A DNA stretch of 43,303 nucleotides from JBFJVZ01 sp041623895 (GCA_041623895.1 JBFJVZ010000009.1:1-43303); one strand, 5' to 3'. Positions 15,786-23,932 are shown, numbered from the stretch's first letter. Notes: generated by a model not told the origin, from the sequence alone. Numbers and translations: made by a program.

Positions 15786-18650
15786 ATGAGATTACGACTG
15801 ACATGCCTGCTTCTACTTTGCCTGCTGCTGTGCAGTGGCTCGCTGCGATCGCAACGGGCGGGGGCTGCGGCCAGCGAACGCCCAAATGTCCTGTTCATCG
15901 CCGTGGACGACCTGCGTCCTGAGCTTGGTTGCTATGGCGTTGCCTCCGTTGAATCACCCAACATCGATGGTCTGGCGGCAACGGGTGTGCTGTTCCAGCA
16001 CGCCTATTGTCAGATGGCAGTCTGCAATCCCTCGCGCGTCAGCCTGCTGACTGGACTGCGGCCCGATTCGGCCAAAGTTTGGGATCTGGTCACACGATTC
16101 CGTCACACCGTGCCCGATGTGGTCACTTTGCCGCAACACTTCAAGTCACACGGCTATCACGCCGTCTCGTATGGAAAGATCTTTCACAATCCTTGGCCCG
16201 ATGATGTGTCTTGGAGCGAGCCCCACCGCTGGCCAAAAAACGGGAGACTTTGGTCGCCGGCCGCCAGGCAGCAGCTGGCCAAGTTTCGAGCCAAGATGCG
16301 TGCTGAGGGCAAAAGCGATACCGCGATCAAGCGAATGCGCGCCGTGGCAACAGAAATCGTCGACATGCCAGAGCAAGAACATATCGATGTTGCCATTGCT
16401 GATCAGGGATTGCGCGCGATGCGGCGAATCGCCAAAAATGATGATCCCTTTTTTCTGGCGGTTGGTTTTGTTCGACCGCATCTGCCTTTCGTGGTTCCGC
16501 GCCGCTACTGGGACTTGTACGACCGCCGACAAATTCCTCTCGCCGCTAATCCGTTCATCCCCAGGGGCGCTCCCCCATTTGCGCTCAACACCATGTACGA
16601 ACTCCGCGACTACATGGACTTTGCAGGGACCGCCGATCCGCGAGCTGGATCCTTGAGCGAATCGCAGCAGCGGCAACTCAAGCACGGGTATTATGCGGCG
16701 GTCAGCATGGTCGATGCGCAAGTCGGACGCTTGCTGGCAGAGATTGAGGAGTTGAATCTTGCCGACCGCACCATTGTTGTCCTGTGGGGTGATCACGGTT
16801 GGAAGCTGGGTGAGCACAACAGTTGGTGCAAACAAACGAATTACGAAATCGATACACGTGTGCCGCTGATCATTCGCCAGCCGAACGCCAGCGGAAATGG
16901 CGAGGTCTGCCGTGCGCTGGTTGAATTGGTCGACTTGTATCCAACATTGTGTGCATTAGCGCGGATCGAGCCCCCCAGTCACGTTCAGGGCAAGAGCCTT
17001 GCACCGTTGCTGGACGATCCGGCCGGTTCAATCAAGGACGCTGCCATCAGCCAATTTCGCCGACGTGATGGCAAAACGAATTTGATGGGTTACTCGATGC
17101 GAACACAGCGGCATCGATACATCGAGTGGATCAACCGAAAATCCAATCAGGCCGTCGCCCGGGAGCTTTACGACCACCAATCCAATTCCGCCGAAAACAC
17201 AAATCTTGCTGAAGAACCGGGCAATCGTGCATTGATCCAGCGGCTTAGCAAGCAGTTGTGGAGCGCGATACCGCCACCGCCGCCGCTGGCCGAGGTGGCA
17301 AAACCGATTCGGCCCAAGGATCGACCGAACATCTTGGTGATCATGGGCGATGATTGGTCGTGGCCACACGCCAGCATCTTGGCTGACCCGGTCGTCAAGA
17401 CGCCGACGTTTGATCGCATTGCCAAGGCAGGCGTGTTGTTTCAGTACGCTTTTGTATCGTCGCCATCTTGCACACCATCCCGCTTTGCCGTGGCCAGTGG
17501 ACAGCATCATTGGCGGCTTGGCGGCGGCGATAGCTTGGGTGGTTCGTTGCCAGCAGATTTACCGGTCTATCCCGACTTGCTGGCTGCGGCTGGATATCGG
17601 ACCGGCTTCTGCCGCAAGGGAGCGGCACCCAGCAGTCATGTTCACCGCGGCAATGATCCGTTCGGTCCGCGGTTTAACGACTTCGGGCATTTCATCGCAC
17701 AGCGTGATCCGGGAGAGCCCTTTTGTTTTTGGTACGGAGCGGGCGAACCACATCGTCCTTATGATTGGCAGGCTAGTTTAAGCAGCGATCTAGCGCTCGA
17801 GCAAATCAACGTGCCGGTTTGTCTACCCGACAATCAAACCGTCCGCACCGATCTTGGCGATTACTACCTGCGTGTTCAAAAGCTGGACAGATTAGCTGGT
17901 CGGATTATCGAGCAGCTGGAAGATTCCGGTGAGCTGGAAAACACGATCGTGATCATGACCGGTGACAACGGGATGCCATTTCCTCGCTGCAAGGCAACCT
18001 TGTACGACACGGGGACTCGTGTGCCGCTGGCGATCCGCTGGGGTAAGCAAGTGCCGGTTAACCGCCGCGTCAGTGACTTTGTTTCACTGACCGACTTGGC
18101 GCCAACGATTTTGCAAGCGGCCGGTGTGCCGGTGCCGCCGGCGATGACCGGCAAATCGCTAATCCCGCTGCTAACATCCGAGCAAGCGGGAAAAATCGAT
18201 CCGCGGCGAGATCACGTTTTGTTTGGAAGAGAACGCCATGTTTATCCCTGGCCGGCCAGAGGCATTCGCACTCGCGACTATCTGTACATTCGCAATTTTT
18301 CACCCGACGCCTGGACGACCGGTACAGGAAAGGGCGAAACACCGCGATACGACTTCTCCAAATCACCGTGGCCGACCGAGCCACCCGCGTTTTCCTTCAA
18401 CTGCGATCCCTCGCCAACCAAACAATGGATGATCCAACACGCTGCTGCCATTGCAAAACTCCACAAGCTCTCATTCGGGCTGCCGGCGGAAGAAGAATTG
18501 TACGACCTGCGGACGGATCCGAACCAAATGAACAACATCGCCGATGACGCCGACCACCGAGACATACGACAGCGGTTGTCCGCGCAGTTGGAAGCTGAAC
18601 TTCGTGCCAGTAACGATCCCCGTCTAGCAGCAGCACCAACACCGGACTAG
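15786..18650 (+). CDS. Tandem double sulfatase: iduronate-2-sulfatase-like plus sulfamidase-like
   Basis: A 954-aa secreted protein with a hydrophobic signal (LTCLLLLCLLLCSGSLRS). Domain 1 (about 31-492) resembles iduronate-2-sulfatase: ERPNVLFIAVDDLRPELG, formylglycine motif CNPSR (C80), SYGKIFHNP, VGFVRPHLPF and LWGDHGWKLGEH. Domain 2 (about 511-945) resembles N-sulfoglucosamine sulfohydrolase: DRPNILVIMGDDWSWPH, CTPSR (C562), GEPHRPY, and MTGDNGMPFPRCKATLYDTG. The linker is Pro-rich (IPPPPPLAEVAKP, about 495-507). Both halves retain their catalytic Cys and metal ligands, so both should be active once formylglycine is made. Sulfatases are normally about 450-600 aa single domains. In heparan sulfate breakdown these two activities act at different steps, so the fusion hints at that class of substrate, though homology alone cannot prove it. 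The frame is continuous, with no sign of an assembly error. Confidence 0.9.
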   Translation: MRLRLTCLLLLCLLLCSGSLRSQRAGAAASERPNVLFIAVDDLRPELGCYGVASVESPNIDGLAATGVLFQHAYCQMAVCNPSRVSLLTGLRPDSAKVWDLVTRFRHTVPDVVTLPQHFKSHGYHAVSYGKIFHNPWPDDVSWSEPHRWPKNGRLWSPAARQQLAKFRAKMRAEGKSDTAIKRMRAVATEIVDMPEQEHIDVAIADQGLRAMRRIAKNDDPFFLAVGFVRPHLPFVVPRRYWDLYDRRQIPLAANPFIPRGAPPFALNTMYELRDYMDFAGTADPRAGSLSESQQRQLKHGYYAAVSMVDAQVGRLLAEIEELNLADRTIVVLWGDHGWKLGEHNSWCKQTNYEIDTRVPLIIRQPNASGNGEVCRALVELVDLYPTLCALARIEPPSHVQGKSLAPLLDDPAGSIKDAAISQFRRRDGKTNLMGYSMRTQRHRYIEWINRKSNQAVARELYDHQSNSAENTNLAEEPGNRALIQRLSKQLWSAIPPPPPLAEVAKPIRPKDRPNILVIMGDDWSWPHASILADPVVKTPTFDRIAKAGVLFQYAFVSSPSCTPSRFAVASGQHHWRLGGGDSLGGSLPADLPVYPDLLAAAGYRTGFCRKGAAPSSHVHRGNDPFGPRFNDFGHFIAQRDPGEPFCFWYGAGEPHRPYDWQASLSSDLALEQINVPVCLPDNQTVRTDLGDYYLRVQKLDRLAGRIIEQLEDSGELENTIVIMTGDNGMPFPRCKATLYDTGTRVPLAIRWGKQVPVNRRVSDFVSLTDLAPTILQAAGVPVPPAMTGKSLIPLLTSEQAGKIDPRRDHVLFGRERHVYPWPARGIRTRDYLYIRNFSPDAWTTGTGKGETPRYDFSKSPWPTEPPAFSFNCDPSPTKQWMIQHAAAIAKLHKLSFGLPAEEELYDLRTDPNQMNNIADDADHRDIRQRLSAQLEAELRASNDPRLAAAPTPD

Positions 18651-18989
18651 CCCGCTTGCGCTTTGTCCGTCTTGATTTGACGTGTCAATCGGTAGGGGCA
18701 CGCGGCTCAGCAGGAGCTTCGCCCTCCCGTCGATTCAACCCACAAACACGAACGCATTCCCTCTGGGCACTGGGAAGTCTTCCGACTTCCGCTACCTCAA
18801 GGCTGCTACACCCGCTGCGACTGCGGCAGGTAGGTTTGTAACGATCGTGCGGATTGGAGCGATTGTTCCGGTTGACCGACGCCGAATTTGACACTGCGGG
18901 CGGTCAAATTAGGCTTTGACTTAAAGCATGGGATGGCGGGAAGTTGCTAACTCATCTTAATCGTGGCCGTTCCGCTACGGTGTTCATCC
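18651..18989. other. Upstream region of the kinase/PqqD cassette
   Basis: 339 bases without a gene. The first half holds GC-rich sequence (around 18700-18730, GGCTCAGCAGGAGCTTCGCC) that resembles a dispersed repeat of related genomes, but no second copy lies in the window. The second half holds the TTGAC cluster listed separately. I see no good -10 box after the TTGACA at 18888. Confidence 0.4.
18872..18920 (+). promoter_or_regulatory. Cluster of TTGAC half-sites upstream of the cassette
   Basis: TTGAC occurs at 18872-18876, 18888-18892 and 18916-18920, and inverted (GTCAA) at 18903-18907. The last two form the palindrome GTCAAA-N6-TTTGAC (18903-18920). Four half-sites in 49 bases, 70-120 bases before the first gene of the cassette, look like an operator or nested promoter elements. 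No regulator is identified. Confidence 0.4.
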
Positions 18990-19862
18990 ATGCTTCACTC
19001 AGCTATCCAGACCGCCGAATCACTGGTAGATCAGCCCGTTGATATCGCTGTGGCCGATAACGCGCTCTCGTTGCCCGAGAAGACCATCTGTTTTCAAGCC
19101 TTTGGCGTCCGGATCGGGATTCGAGTCAGCGACGGCGAATTGCTGGATCCCATTCGCAATCGACTTCCTCCTGGTTGGAGCCCCTGTCCCAGCGAGACTG
19201 TTCAAAACTGGTTTTCGCTGTCTTGTCGTTCGTCACTGGGCAGCGAAGGAGAACTTCGATCGTATCAATTGTTCTCGAGCACCGAGCCGCTACTGGAGGC
19301 GGCCAGTGCAGACAGCGTCCTTGACCAGTTGGATTGGCAGCTTCGCCTGAATGTTGCCTTAAATGTAAGTGGCTTGCTGTTTGTTCACGCCGGGGTGGTC
19401 GGCTGGCGCGGTCGTGCGATCGTGATTCCGGGACGCTCTTTTACAGGCAAAACAACTCTGGTCGCTGCTTTGCTTGAAGCGGGCGCTACATATTACTCCG
19501 ATGAGTATGCTGTCTTCGACCGTCTGGGCCGCGTCCGTCCGTATCCGCGACCGCTGTCGATTCGTGATCTTGACGCAGGTCGCCCCAGGTTCCGTGACCC
19601 AGCAGCATTCGGGGCCTTGGCCGGAACGGCTCCGCTGCCCGTCGGCTTAATCGCCATCACGCCTTACGAAACCGACGCCGTCTGGGAGCCGGTGGAACTA
19701 TCGCCCGCCGAAGCACTGATGGCGCTGTTGGACAATACAGTCGCGGCACGATCGAAACCATCACTTGCACTGTCAATACTTGGCACCGTCGTGAAAAACA
19801 GCAAAGCAGTGAAAAGTGAACGCGGCGATACTCACCAGGTCGTTGGTGAATTCTTGGTTTGA
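18990..19862 (+). CDS. HPr-kinase-like (HprK-related) P-loop kinase
   Basis: About 290 aa from ATG 18990; a GTG at 18963 is an alternative. The C-terminal half carries the HprK-type P-loop GRSFTGKTTL (148-157), preceded by LLFVHAGVVGWRGRAIVIPG and followed by ATYYSDEYAVFD (about 166-177), the Asp/Glu pair after the P-loop seen in HprK folds. The N-terminal 130 residues are specific to this protein type. It is not the true HPr(Ser) kinase: no PTS genes are near, and it lacks HprK's N-terminal domain. Relatives sit in lasso-peptide clusters, where enzymes such as PadeK phosphorylate a Ser of the precursor, and in HprK-related/PqqD gene pairs of unknown product. Its neighbour encodes a PqqD-like protein with a Ser-repeat tail, the most likely substrate. 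Confidence 0.8.
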   Translation: MLHSAIQTAESLVDQPVDIAVADNALSLPEKTICFQAFGVRIGIRVSDGELLDPIRNRLPPGWSPCPSETVQNWFSLSCRSSLGSEGELRSYQLFSSTEPLLEAASADSVLDQLDWQLRLNVALNVSGLLFVHAGVVGWRGRAIVIPGRSFTGKTTLVAALLEAGATYYSDEYAVFDRLGRVRPYPRPLSIRDLDAGRPRFRDPAAFGALAGTAPLPVGLIAITPYETDAVWEPVELSPAEALMALLDNTVAARSKPSLALSILGTVVKNSKAVKSERGDTHQVVGEFLV

Positions 19863-19916
19863 TGATGCGTGATTGATTCGACTTACTTTCCTTTTGATAC
19901 ATCTTGAGAAGAACTG

Positions 19917-20453
19917 ATGAATCCTAAAGCACGCAGTGAAGAATTGCTGATCGAAGAGGTCGCTGGCGAGCTGGTCGTTTACGACTGTCAGTCGCAACAG
20001 GCACACCGGCTTAATGCGACAGCCGCGTTTGTCTGGCGACATTGTGACGGACAACACTCGATTGCCGAGCTCGTCGAACTTGTCGCGACGGAATTCACGG
20101 CAGCAGCAAGCGACGCGGCCGTGCGGCTGGCAATTGAGCTGTTGCAGCAAGCGGGACTACTGGAAAACACGCAGCCGCAGCCCGCGGATGCTTTTGACAC
20201 TTCCCGGCGCAAGGCGCTGCAAAAACTAAGTCTGACGGGCGCGCTGACGGTGATTGCCCCCATCGTGGCAACACTTGCTGCACCTACCCCCGCGCAAGCT
20301 GGATCAGGCAACTGGGGCGGCGGAGCTGGTCACGGTGGATGGGGCCAAGGCGGCCAAGGTTCCGGTGGCCAAGGTTCCGGTGGCCAAGGTTCCGGAGGCC
20401 AAGGGTCTGGCGGACAGGGATCCGGCGGACAGGGTTCGGGTGGTCAAAGTTAG
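19917..20453 (+). CDS. PqqD-like domain fused to a signal and a (GGQGS)n tail
   Basis: A 178-aa protein with three parts. Residues 1-85 are a PqqD-type winged-helix domain (ARSEELLIEEVAGELVVYD, HRLNATAAFVWRHCDG, ELLQQAGLLE); such domains bind peptide substrates for modifying enzymes. Residues 96-128 hold SRRKALQKLSLTG, a hydrophobic stretch and APTPAQA, a Tat- or Sec-like signal with a likely cut after Ala128. Residues 129-178 (GSGNWGGGAGHGGWGQ, then six GGQGS units and a final GGQS) contain seven repeat serines, the last being the C-terminal residue. After cleavage the tail would be a roughly 50-residue Gly/Gln/Ser peptide. It lies between the HprK-like kinase and a nucleotidyltransferase. 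I infer a modified, exported peptide or surface polymer anchor. The start at ATG 19917 follows a GAGAAG stretch. Confidence 0.85.
   Translation: MNPKARSEELLIEEVAGELVVYDCQSQQAHRLNATAAFVWRHCDGQHSIAELVELVATEFTAAASDAAVRLAIELLQQAGLLENTQPQPADAFDTSRRKALQKLSLTGALTVIAPIVATLAAPTPAQAGSGNWGGGAGHGGWGQGGQGSGGQGSGGQGSGGQGSGGQGSGGQGSGGQS
20349..20450 (+). repeat. 15-bp in-frame tandem repeat encoding GGQGS
   Basis: Six full 15-base units (such as GGCCAAGGTTCCGGT) plus a partial unit form the 3' end of the PqqD-like gene. The first three are nearly identical and the later ones diverge at third positions, so the peptide is conserved more than the DNA. The array could change length by slippage. Confidence 0.9.
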
Positions 20454-20463
20454 GGGACGGACG

Positions 20464-21630
20464 GTGATCGGGCGCACGGCGATGCTGGAGGGTCTCCGCC
20501 CCGAACAGGAAATGCTTTGCCATTGCGCGCGCACGAGAATCGAAGCGGACTGCGCGCAGCGGATCGGTGAGCTCGTCGATCAAGGCCTTGACTGGCCACA
20601 CCTGCTGATGCTCGCCGGCCGACACCAGGTCACGCCGCTGCTATATCGGACCGTCAAGGAAATCTGTCCCCGCGCTGTTCCGGCCCTTCTGATGCGGCGG
20701 CTGCACGATCATTATTTTGACAACGTGGGTCGCGGACTCTTTGTTGCCAGCCAGTTGAGGAATCTCCTGCAGCGGATGGAAACCGACGGTATCGAAGTGA
20801 TCCCTTACAAAGGTGTTGTGATTGCCAAGCATCTGTACGGAGACGTCGGGCTCCGCGAATTCGGTGACATCGATCTACTGGTGCGCGAGCGCGATCAATC
20901 CAGTGCAGTGCAGGCACTGGACTCTGCAGGCTACCGGGCCCAAGGATTTCATGGAGACACCGAATGCCATTTCGTTAGCGGCGACGATCGAGTGAATGTC
21001 GACCTCCATTGGAGATTCTTTCGCTGCGTCGGTTTCTATTTCAATCCCGAAGCATGGTGGACACGTCGCGTTCATAAATCATTGTTTGCCCGCGATGTCA
21101 ATTGTTTTCCGGACGAGGAATTGATGTTGATTCTCTGTGCGAACGCGACCAAGGAGTGCTGGAATCAATCGCTTCACTCGCTTTGCGACATCGCTGAAAT
21201 GATTCGTAGCCGTCCCCATTTGAATTGGGACCGGGTGATGCGGGAAGCTGAACAGTTGGACCTGACACGAATGTTGCTTGCTGGTATCTCCCTCGCCCAG
21301 CAGTTGCTGGGAGCAAGACCACCGGACTTAATTTGCGAGCAGATCCAAACCGATGCCAATGTGAGTTCGCTAAGCAAAACTTTGCGCTGGCGATTGTTTC
21401 CGCAGTCGGCTCCCAAACCTGATCGTTGGATCATTTATCGTTGGGACCTGGCCAAGATGACTCGCCGTCGTGACAGAGCCATCTACATTTTGCGGCTGCT
21501 CAGTTCGTATCTGAAACCCAGCGACAAAGACCGGGATTTCATTCAGCTGCCGAGCGCATTCGAACCGCTGTATTATGCAATCAGACCTGTCCGCATTGCT
21601 GTGACTTTTACGCGCGGAAAACTTGCCTAA
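20464..21630 (+). CDS. Nucleotidyltransferase family protein (NTP_transf_5-like)
   Basis: About 388 aa from GTG 20464, which has GGGGA six bases upstream and follows the previous stop by 10 bases; ATG 20482 is the alternative. The frame is open further 5', but there it reads across the GGQGS repeats as an artificial VPVAK repeat. The protein matches the uncharacterised nucleotidyltransferase family PF14907: VIPYKGVVIAKHLYGDVGLREFGDIDLLVRE gives the metal-binding D-x-D (135 and 137), and VNVDLHWRF gives the third Asp. These enzymes recur in lasso-peptide and HprK/PqqD clusters, where they are thought to transfer a nucleotide or sugar-phosphate group. Product unknown. The tight spacing makes it part of one operon with the PqqD-like gene. 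Confidence 0.82.
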   Translation: MIGRTAMLEGLRPEQEMLCHCARTRIEADCAQRIGELVDQGLDWPHLLMLAGRHQVTPLLYRTVKEICPRAVPALLMRRLHDHYFDNVGRGLFVASQLRNLLQRMETDGIEVIPYKGVVIAKHLYGDVGLREFGDIDLLVRERDQSSAVQALDSAGYRAQGFHGDTECHFVSGDDRVNVDLHWRFFRCVGFYFNPEAWWTRRVHKSLFARDVNCFPDEELMLILCANATKECWNQSLHSLCDIAEMIRSRPHLNWDRVMREAEQLDLTRMLLAGISLAQQLLGARPPDLICEQIQTDANVSSLSKTLRWRLFPQSAPKPDRWIIYRWDLAKMTRRRDRAIYILRLLSSYLKPSDKDRDFIQLPSAFEPLYYAIRPVRIAVTFTRGKLA

Positions 21631-21709
21631 CTGATTCGCCCGACAGCGCGACTCCCATCAGCCGCCGCGCGGTAGTAGCACACGGTTATTGCAGCAGAAA
21701 AAGGCTGAA

Positions 21710-21730
21710 CCGCGGGCTAAGGCCCAGCGG
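21710..21730. repeat. Short GC-rich hairpin
   Basis: CCGCGGGC-TAAG-GCCC-A-GCGG forms a stem with one bulge. It lies in the 263-base gap between the nucleotidyltransferase and the next sulfatase. There is no following T-run, so a terminator role is only possible. It resembles short dispersed palindromes of planctomycete genomes. Confidence 0.35.
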
Positions 21731-21893
21731 CTAAAGAGACTGCAAGTCACGGTCTTTTGACCCAGCAGTGACGCGGTCCTAGCTCTGCCAGGTTGCTGAA
21801 GTTCGCCGCGTTTGGAACAGCGACTTGACTCTTTGTGGTACGCTCAGTTACCGCGTGATGCGTTCGCCGCCGGCCGATCTAGAGTTTGTAACG

Positions 21894-23639
21894 ATGAGTT
21901 TTCAATTGAAGAATATTTTCTGCGGACTGTCGATCGCTGGTCTGCTGCTGGTCCCGGAATACGCTGCGGCTGCTGACGAAGCGATCAAGCCCAATGTGCT
22001 CTTCATTTCCGTCGACGATCTGAACGACTGGATTGGTTGTCTGGGCGGACATCCTCAAGCGAGCACGCCCAACATCGATCGGCTTGCCGCCAGCGGAATG
22101 CTGTTCACGAATGCTCATTGCCCGGCGCCGGCCTGCAATCCTTCACGCACCGCGATCATGACCGGCATCTCGCCGCACAAGTCCGGCGTTTACGACAACC
22201 GACAAAAGATGCGGGAATTGCTGCCGGATGCCGAACTGATCCCGAAGTACTTTTCCCGCCACGGTTACTGGTCTGGTGGATCCGGAAAGATCCTGCATTA
22301 CTTCATCGACCAACAATCGTGGGATGAATACTTCCCGGCAAAAGAAACCGAAGATCCGTTTCCCCGCACCTTATATCCCGATCAACGGCCCGTCAGTTTG
22401 CCGCGTGGCGGCCCCTGGCAATACGTGGAAACGGATTGGGGACCGCTGGACGTAACTGACGAACAGTTCGGCGGTGATTACCTGGTCTCCGAATGGATTG
22501 GGCAGCAGCTAAGCAAAGCACACGACAAGCCGTTCTTCTTAGCTTGCGGTATCTATCGACCCCACGAACCGTGGTTTGTGCCCAAGAAATATTTTGATCC
22601 ATTCCCCGTCGACGAGATTCAACTACCGCCGGGCTACAAGGAAGACGACCTGGATGATCTTCCTCCGGAGGGACAAAAACGCGGACCCAATCGCTATTTT
22701 GCGCACATTCGCCAGCAAGGCCAATGGAAGCAGGGCATTCAAGGTTACCTCGCCTCCATCGCCTTCGCCGATGCCATGATTGGACGTGTCATGGAGGCAC
22801 TGGATCGCGGCCCAAATCGAAACAATACGATTGTGGTTTTATGGAGTGATCACGGTTGGCACCTGGGTGAAAAACAACATTGGCAGAAGTACACCGCCTG
22901 GCGTCTTTGCACGCGCGTGCCGCTGATCATTCGCGTGCCGCGCGGAACACCCGGACTGAAAAGCGGCACCACTGCCGGAAATACCTGCGACCAGGCGGTG
23001 AATCTGCTGAGTCTATTTCCGACGCTCACGCAGTTGGCCGGTCTTCCGGAAAAGCAATCCAGCGACGGCCCCAGTCTTGTGCCATTGCTGCAGGACGAGG
23101 ACGCCGAATGGCGACATCCATCGATCACCTACCTAAGTAAGCCACACAATTATGGGATCAGTGACAAGGAGTGGCGTTTCATTCACTACGCCGACGGCGG
23201 CGAGGAATTATACGACACGAAATCAGATCGCTATGAATGGAACAACCTTGCAGCGAATCCCGAATACTCTGAGCGACTTACCAAGATGAGGGCACTCGCG
23301 CCGACGAAGTTTGCGGAGTTCGTCTCACCAAGCTTTGAATCACTGACAAAACTGAAATGGCATCCCGCTGGCAAAGGAGCGGTGCCCGCATCGAATCCCG
23401 ATGGCAATCGCTTCGATATCGTCTTTAGCAACCAGCGCGCCGATCCGGTCAACGTCTACTGGATCGACCGCCAGGGAAACCGGAAGCCGTATGGCACGCT
23501 GCAAGCCGGTTGGCGGAAACCACAAAATACACGCCCGGGCGCGGTGTGGCTGATCACCGACCCTGACAACAAGCCGCTCGGTCACTTCGTCGTGGGCGAC
23601 CGCACCGCCCGAGCCATCATCCCGAATTCCGGCCCATGA
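21894..23639 (+). CDS. Secreted sulfatase with a C-terminal VHL-beta-like domain
   Basis: About 581 aa from ATG 21894, which begins a signal peptide (MSFQLKNIFCGLSIAGLLLV, ending near YAAAADEA). The sulfatase (about 31-475) is iduronate-2-sulfatase/choline-sulfatase-like: KPNVLFISVDDLNDWIG, formylglycine motif CNPSR (C81), GGSGKILHY, CGIYRPHEPW and LWSDHGWHLGEKQHW, all intact. The last 75 residues (about 506-578) match the beta domain of the von Hippel-Lindau protein: FSNQRADPVNVYWIDRQGN, KPYGTLQAGW, then AVWLITD. VHL-beta domains bind proline-hydroxylated peptides in animals, and bacterial versions are uncharacterised. Here the domain might hold the enzyme on a protein or matrix surface. The frame upstream to 21825 lacks signal-like sequence. 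Confidence 0.9.
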   Translation: MSFQLKNIFCGLSIAGLLLVPEYAAAADEAIKPNVLFISVDDLNDWIGCLGGHPQASTPNIDRLAASGMLFTNAHCPAPACNPSRTAIMTGISPHKSGVYDNRQKMRELLPDAELIPKYFSRHGYWSGGSGKILHYFIDQQSWDEYFPAKETEDPFPRTLYPDQRPVSLPRGGPWQYVETDWGPLDVTDEQFGGDYLVSEWIGQQLSKAHDKPFFLACGIYRPHEPWFVPKKYFDPFPVDEIQLPPGYKEDDLDDLPPEGQKRGPNRYFAHIRQQGQWKQGIQGYLASIAFADAMIGRVMEALDRGPNRNNTIVVLWSDHGWHLGEKQHWQKYTAWRLCTRVPLIIRVPRGTPGLKSGTTAGNTCDQAVNLLSLFPTLTQLAGLPEKQSSDGPSLVPLLQDEDAEWRHPSITYLSKPHNYGISDKEWRFIHYADGGEELYDTKSDRYEWNNLAANPEYSERLTKMRALAPTKFAEFVSPSFESLTKLKWHPAGKGAVPASNPDGNRFDIVFSNQRADPVNVYWIDRQGNRKPYGTLQAGWRKPQNTRPGAVWLITDPDNKPLGHFVVGDRTARAIIPNSGP

Positions 23640-23663
23640 TTTCATGAATTAGATGAGAGACCT

Positions 23664-23861
23664 ATGAGATTGTCAGACCATCGGCCTGCGTTCACCCTCT
23701 TGGCCGCCCTGCTGGCGACGTCAACCGGTTTCGCTCAGCAATGGTCATTGCCGAGCTTTACGACCAGGCAGCTAAACGAAACCTACTTTTCCGAAGGCGC
23801 GTCCGTTGGTGATATCGACGGCGACGGCAACACCGATGTTGTCTGTGGTCTCGGCGATTAA
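23664..23861 (+). pseudogene. Truncated FG-GAP/VCBS-type secreted protein gene
   Basis: A 65-codon frame with a good signal peptide (FTLLAALLATSTGFAQQ), then FSEGASVGDIDGDGNTDVVCG, the typical first calcium-binding FG-GAP motif of large planctomycete secreted proteins, and a stop right after. Full-length relatives run to several hundred residues. The stop follows GTCTCGGCG at 23848-23856, and the same nine bases recur at 23907-23915 before the next gene. That is consistent with a deletion between short repeats. It is probably a remnant, though a short secreted peptide cannot be excluded. Confidence 0.7.
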
Positions 23862-23932
23862 GTCGTACATGGTCGGACTGGATTGTTTGGTGTTGCAAAA
23901 AAAGTAGTCTCGGCGCCAAGAAAGGAAGCCGC

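Noticed and set aside
16146..16835. 229-codon frame opposite the double sulfatase
   Set aside because: It is antisense to the first sulfatase domain; no motif.
20349..20450. CRISPR-like array
   Set aside because: The 15-base units have no spacers and encode the in-frame GGQGS tail.
20254..20463. Longer start for the nucleotidyltransferase
   Set aside because: This part reads the GGQGS array in another frame, giving an artificial VPVAK repeat. The GTG at 20464 has a ribosome site.
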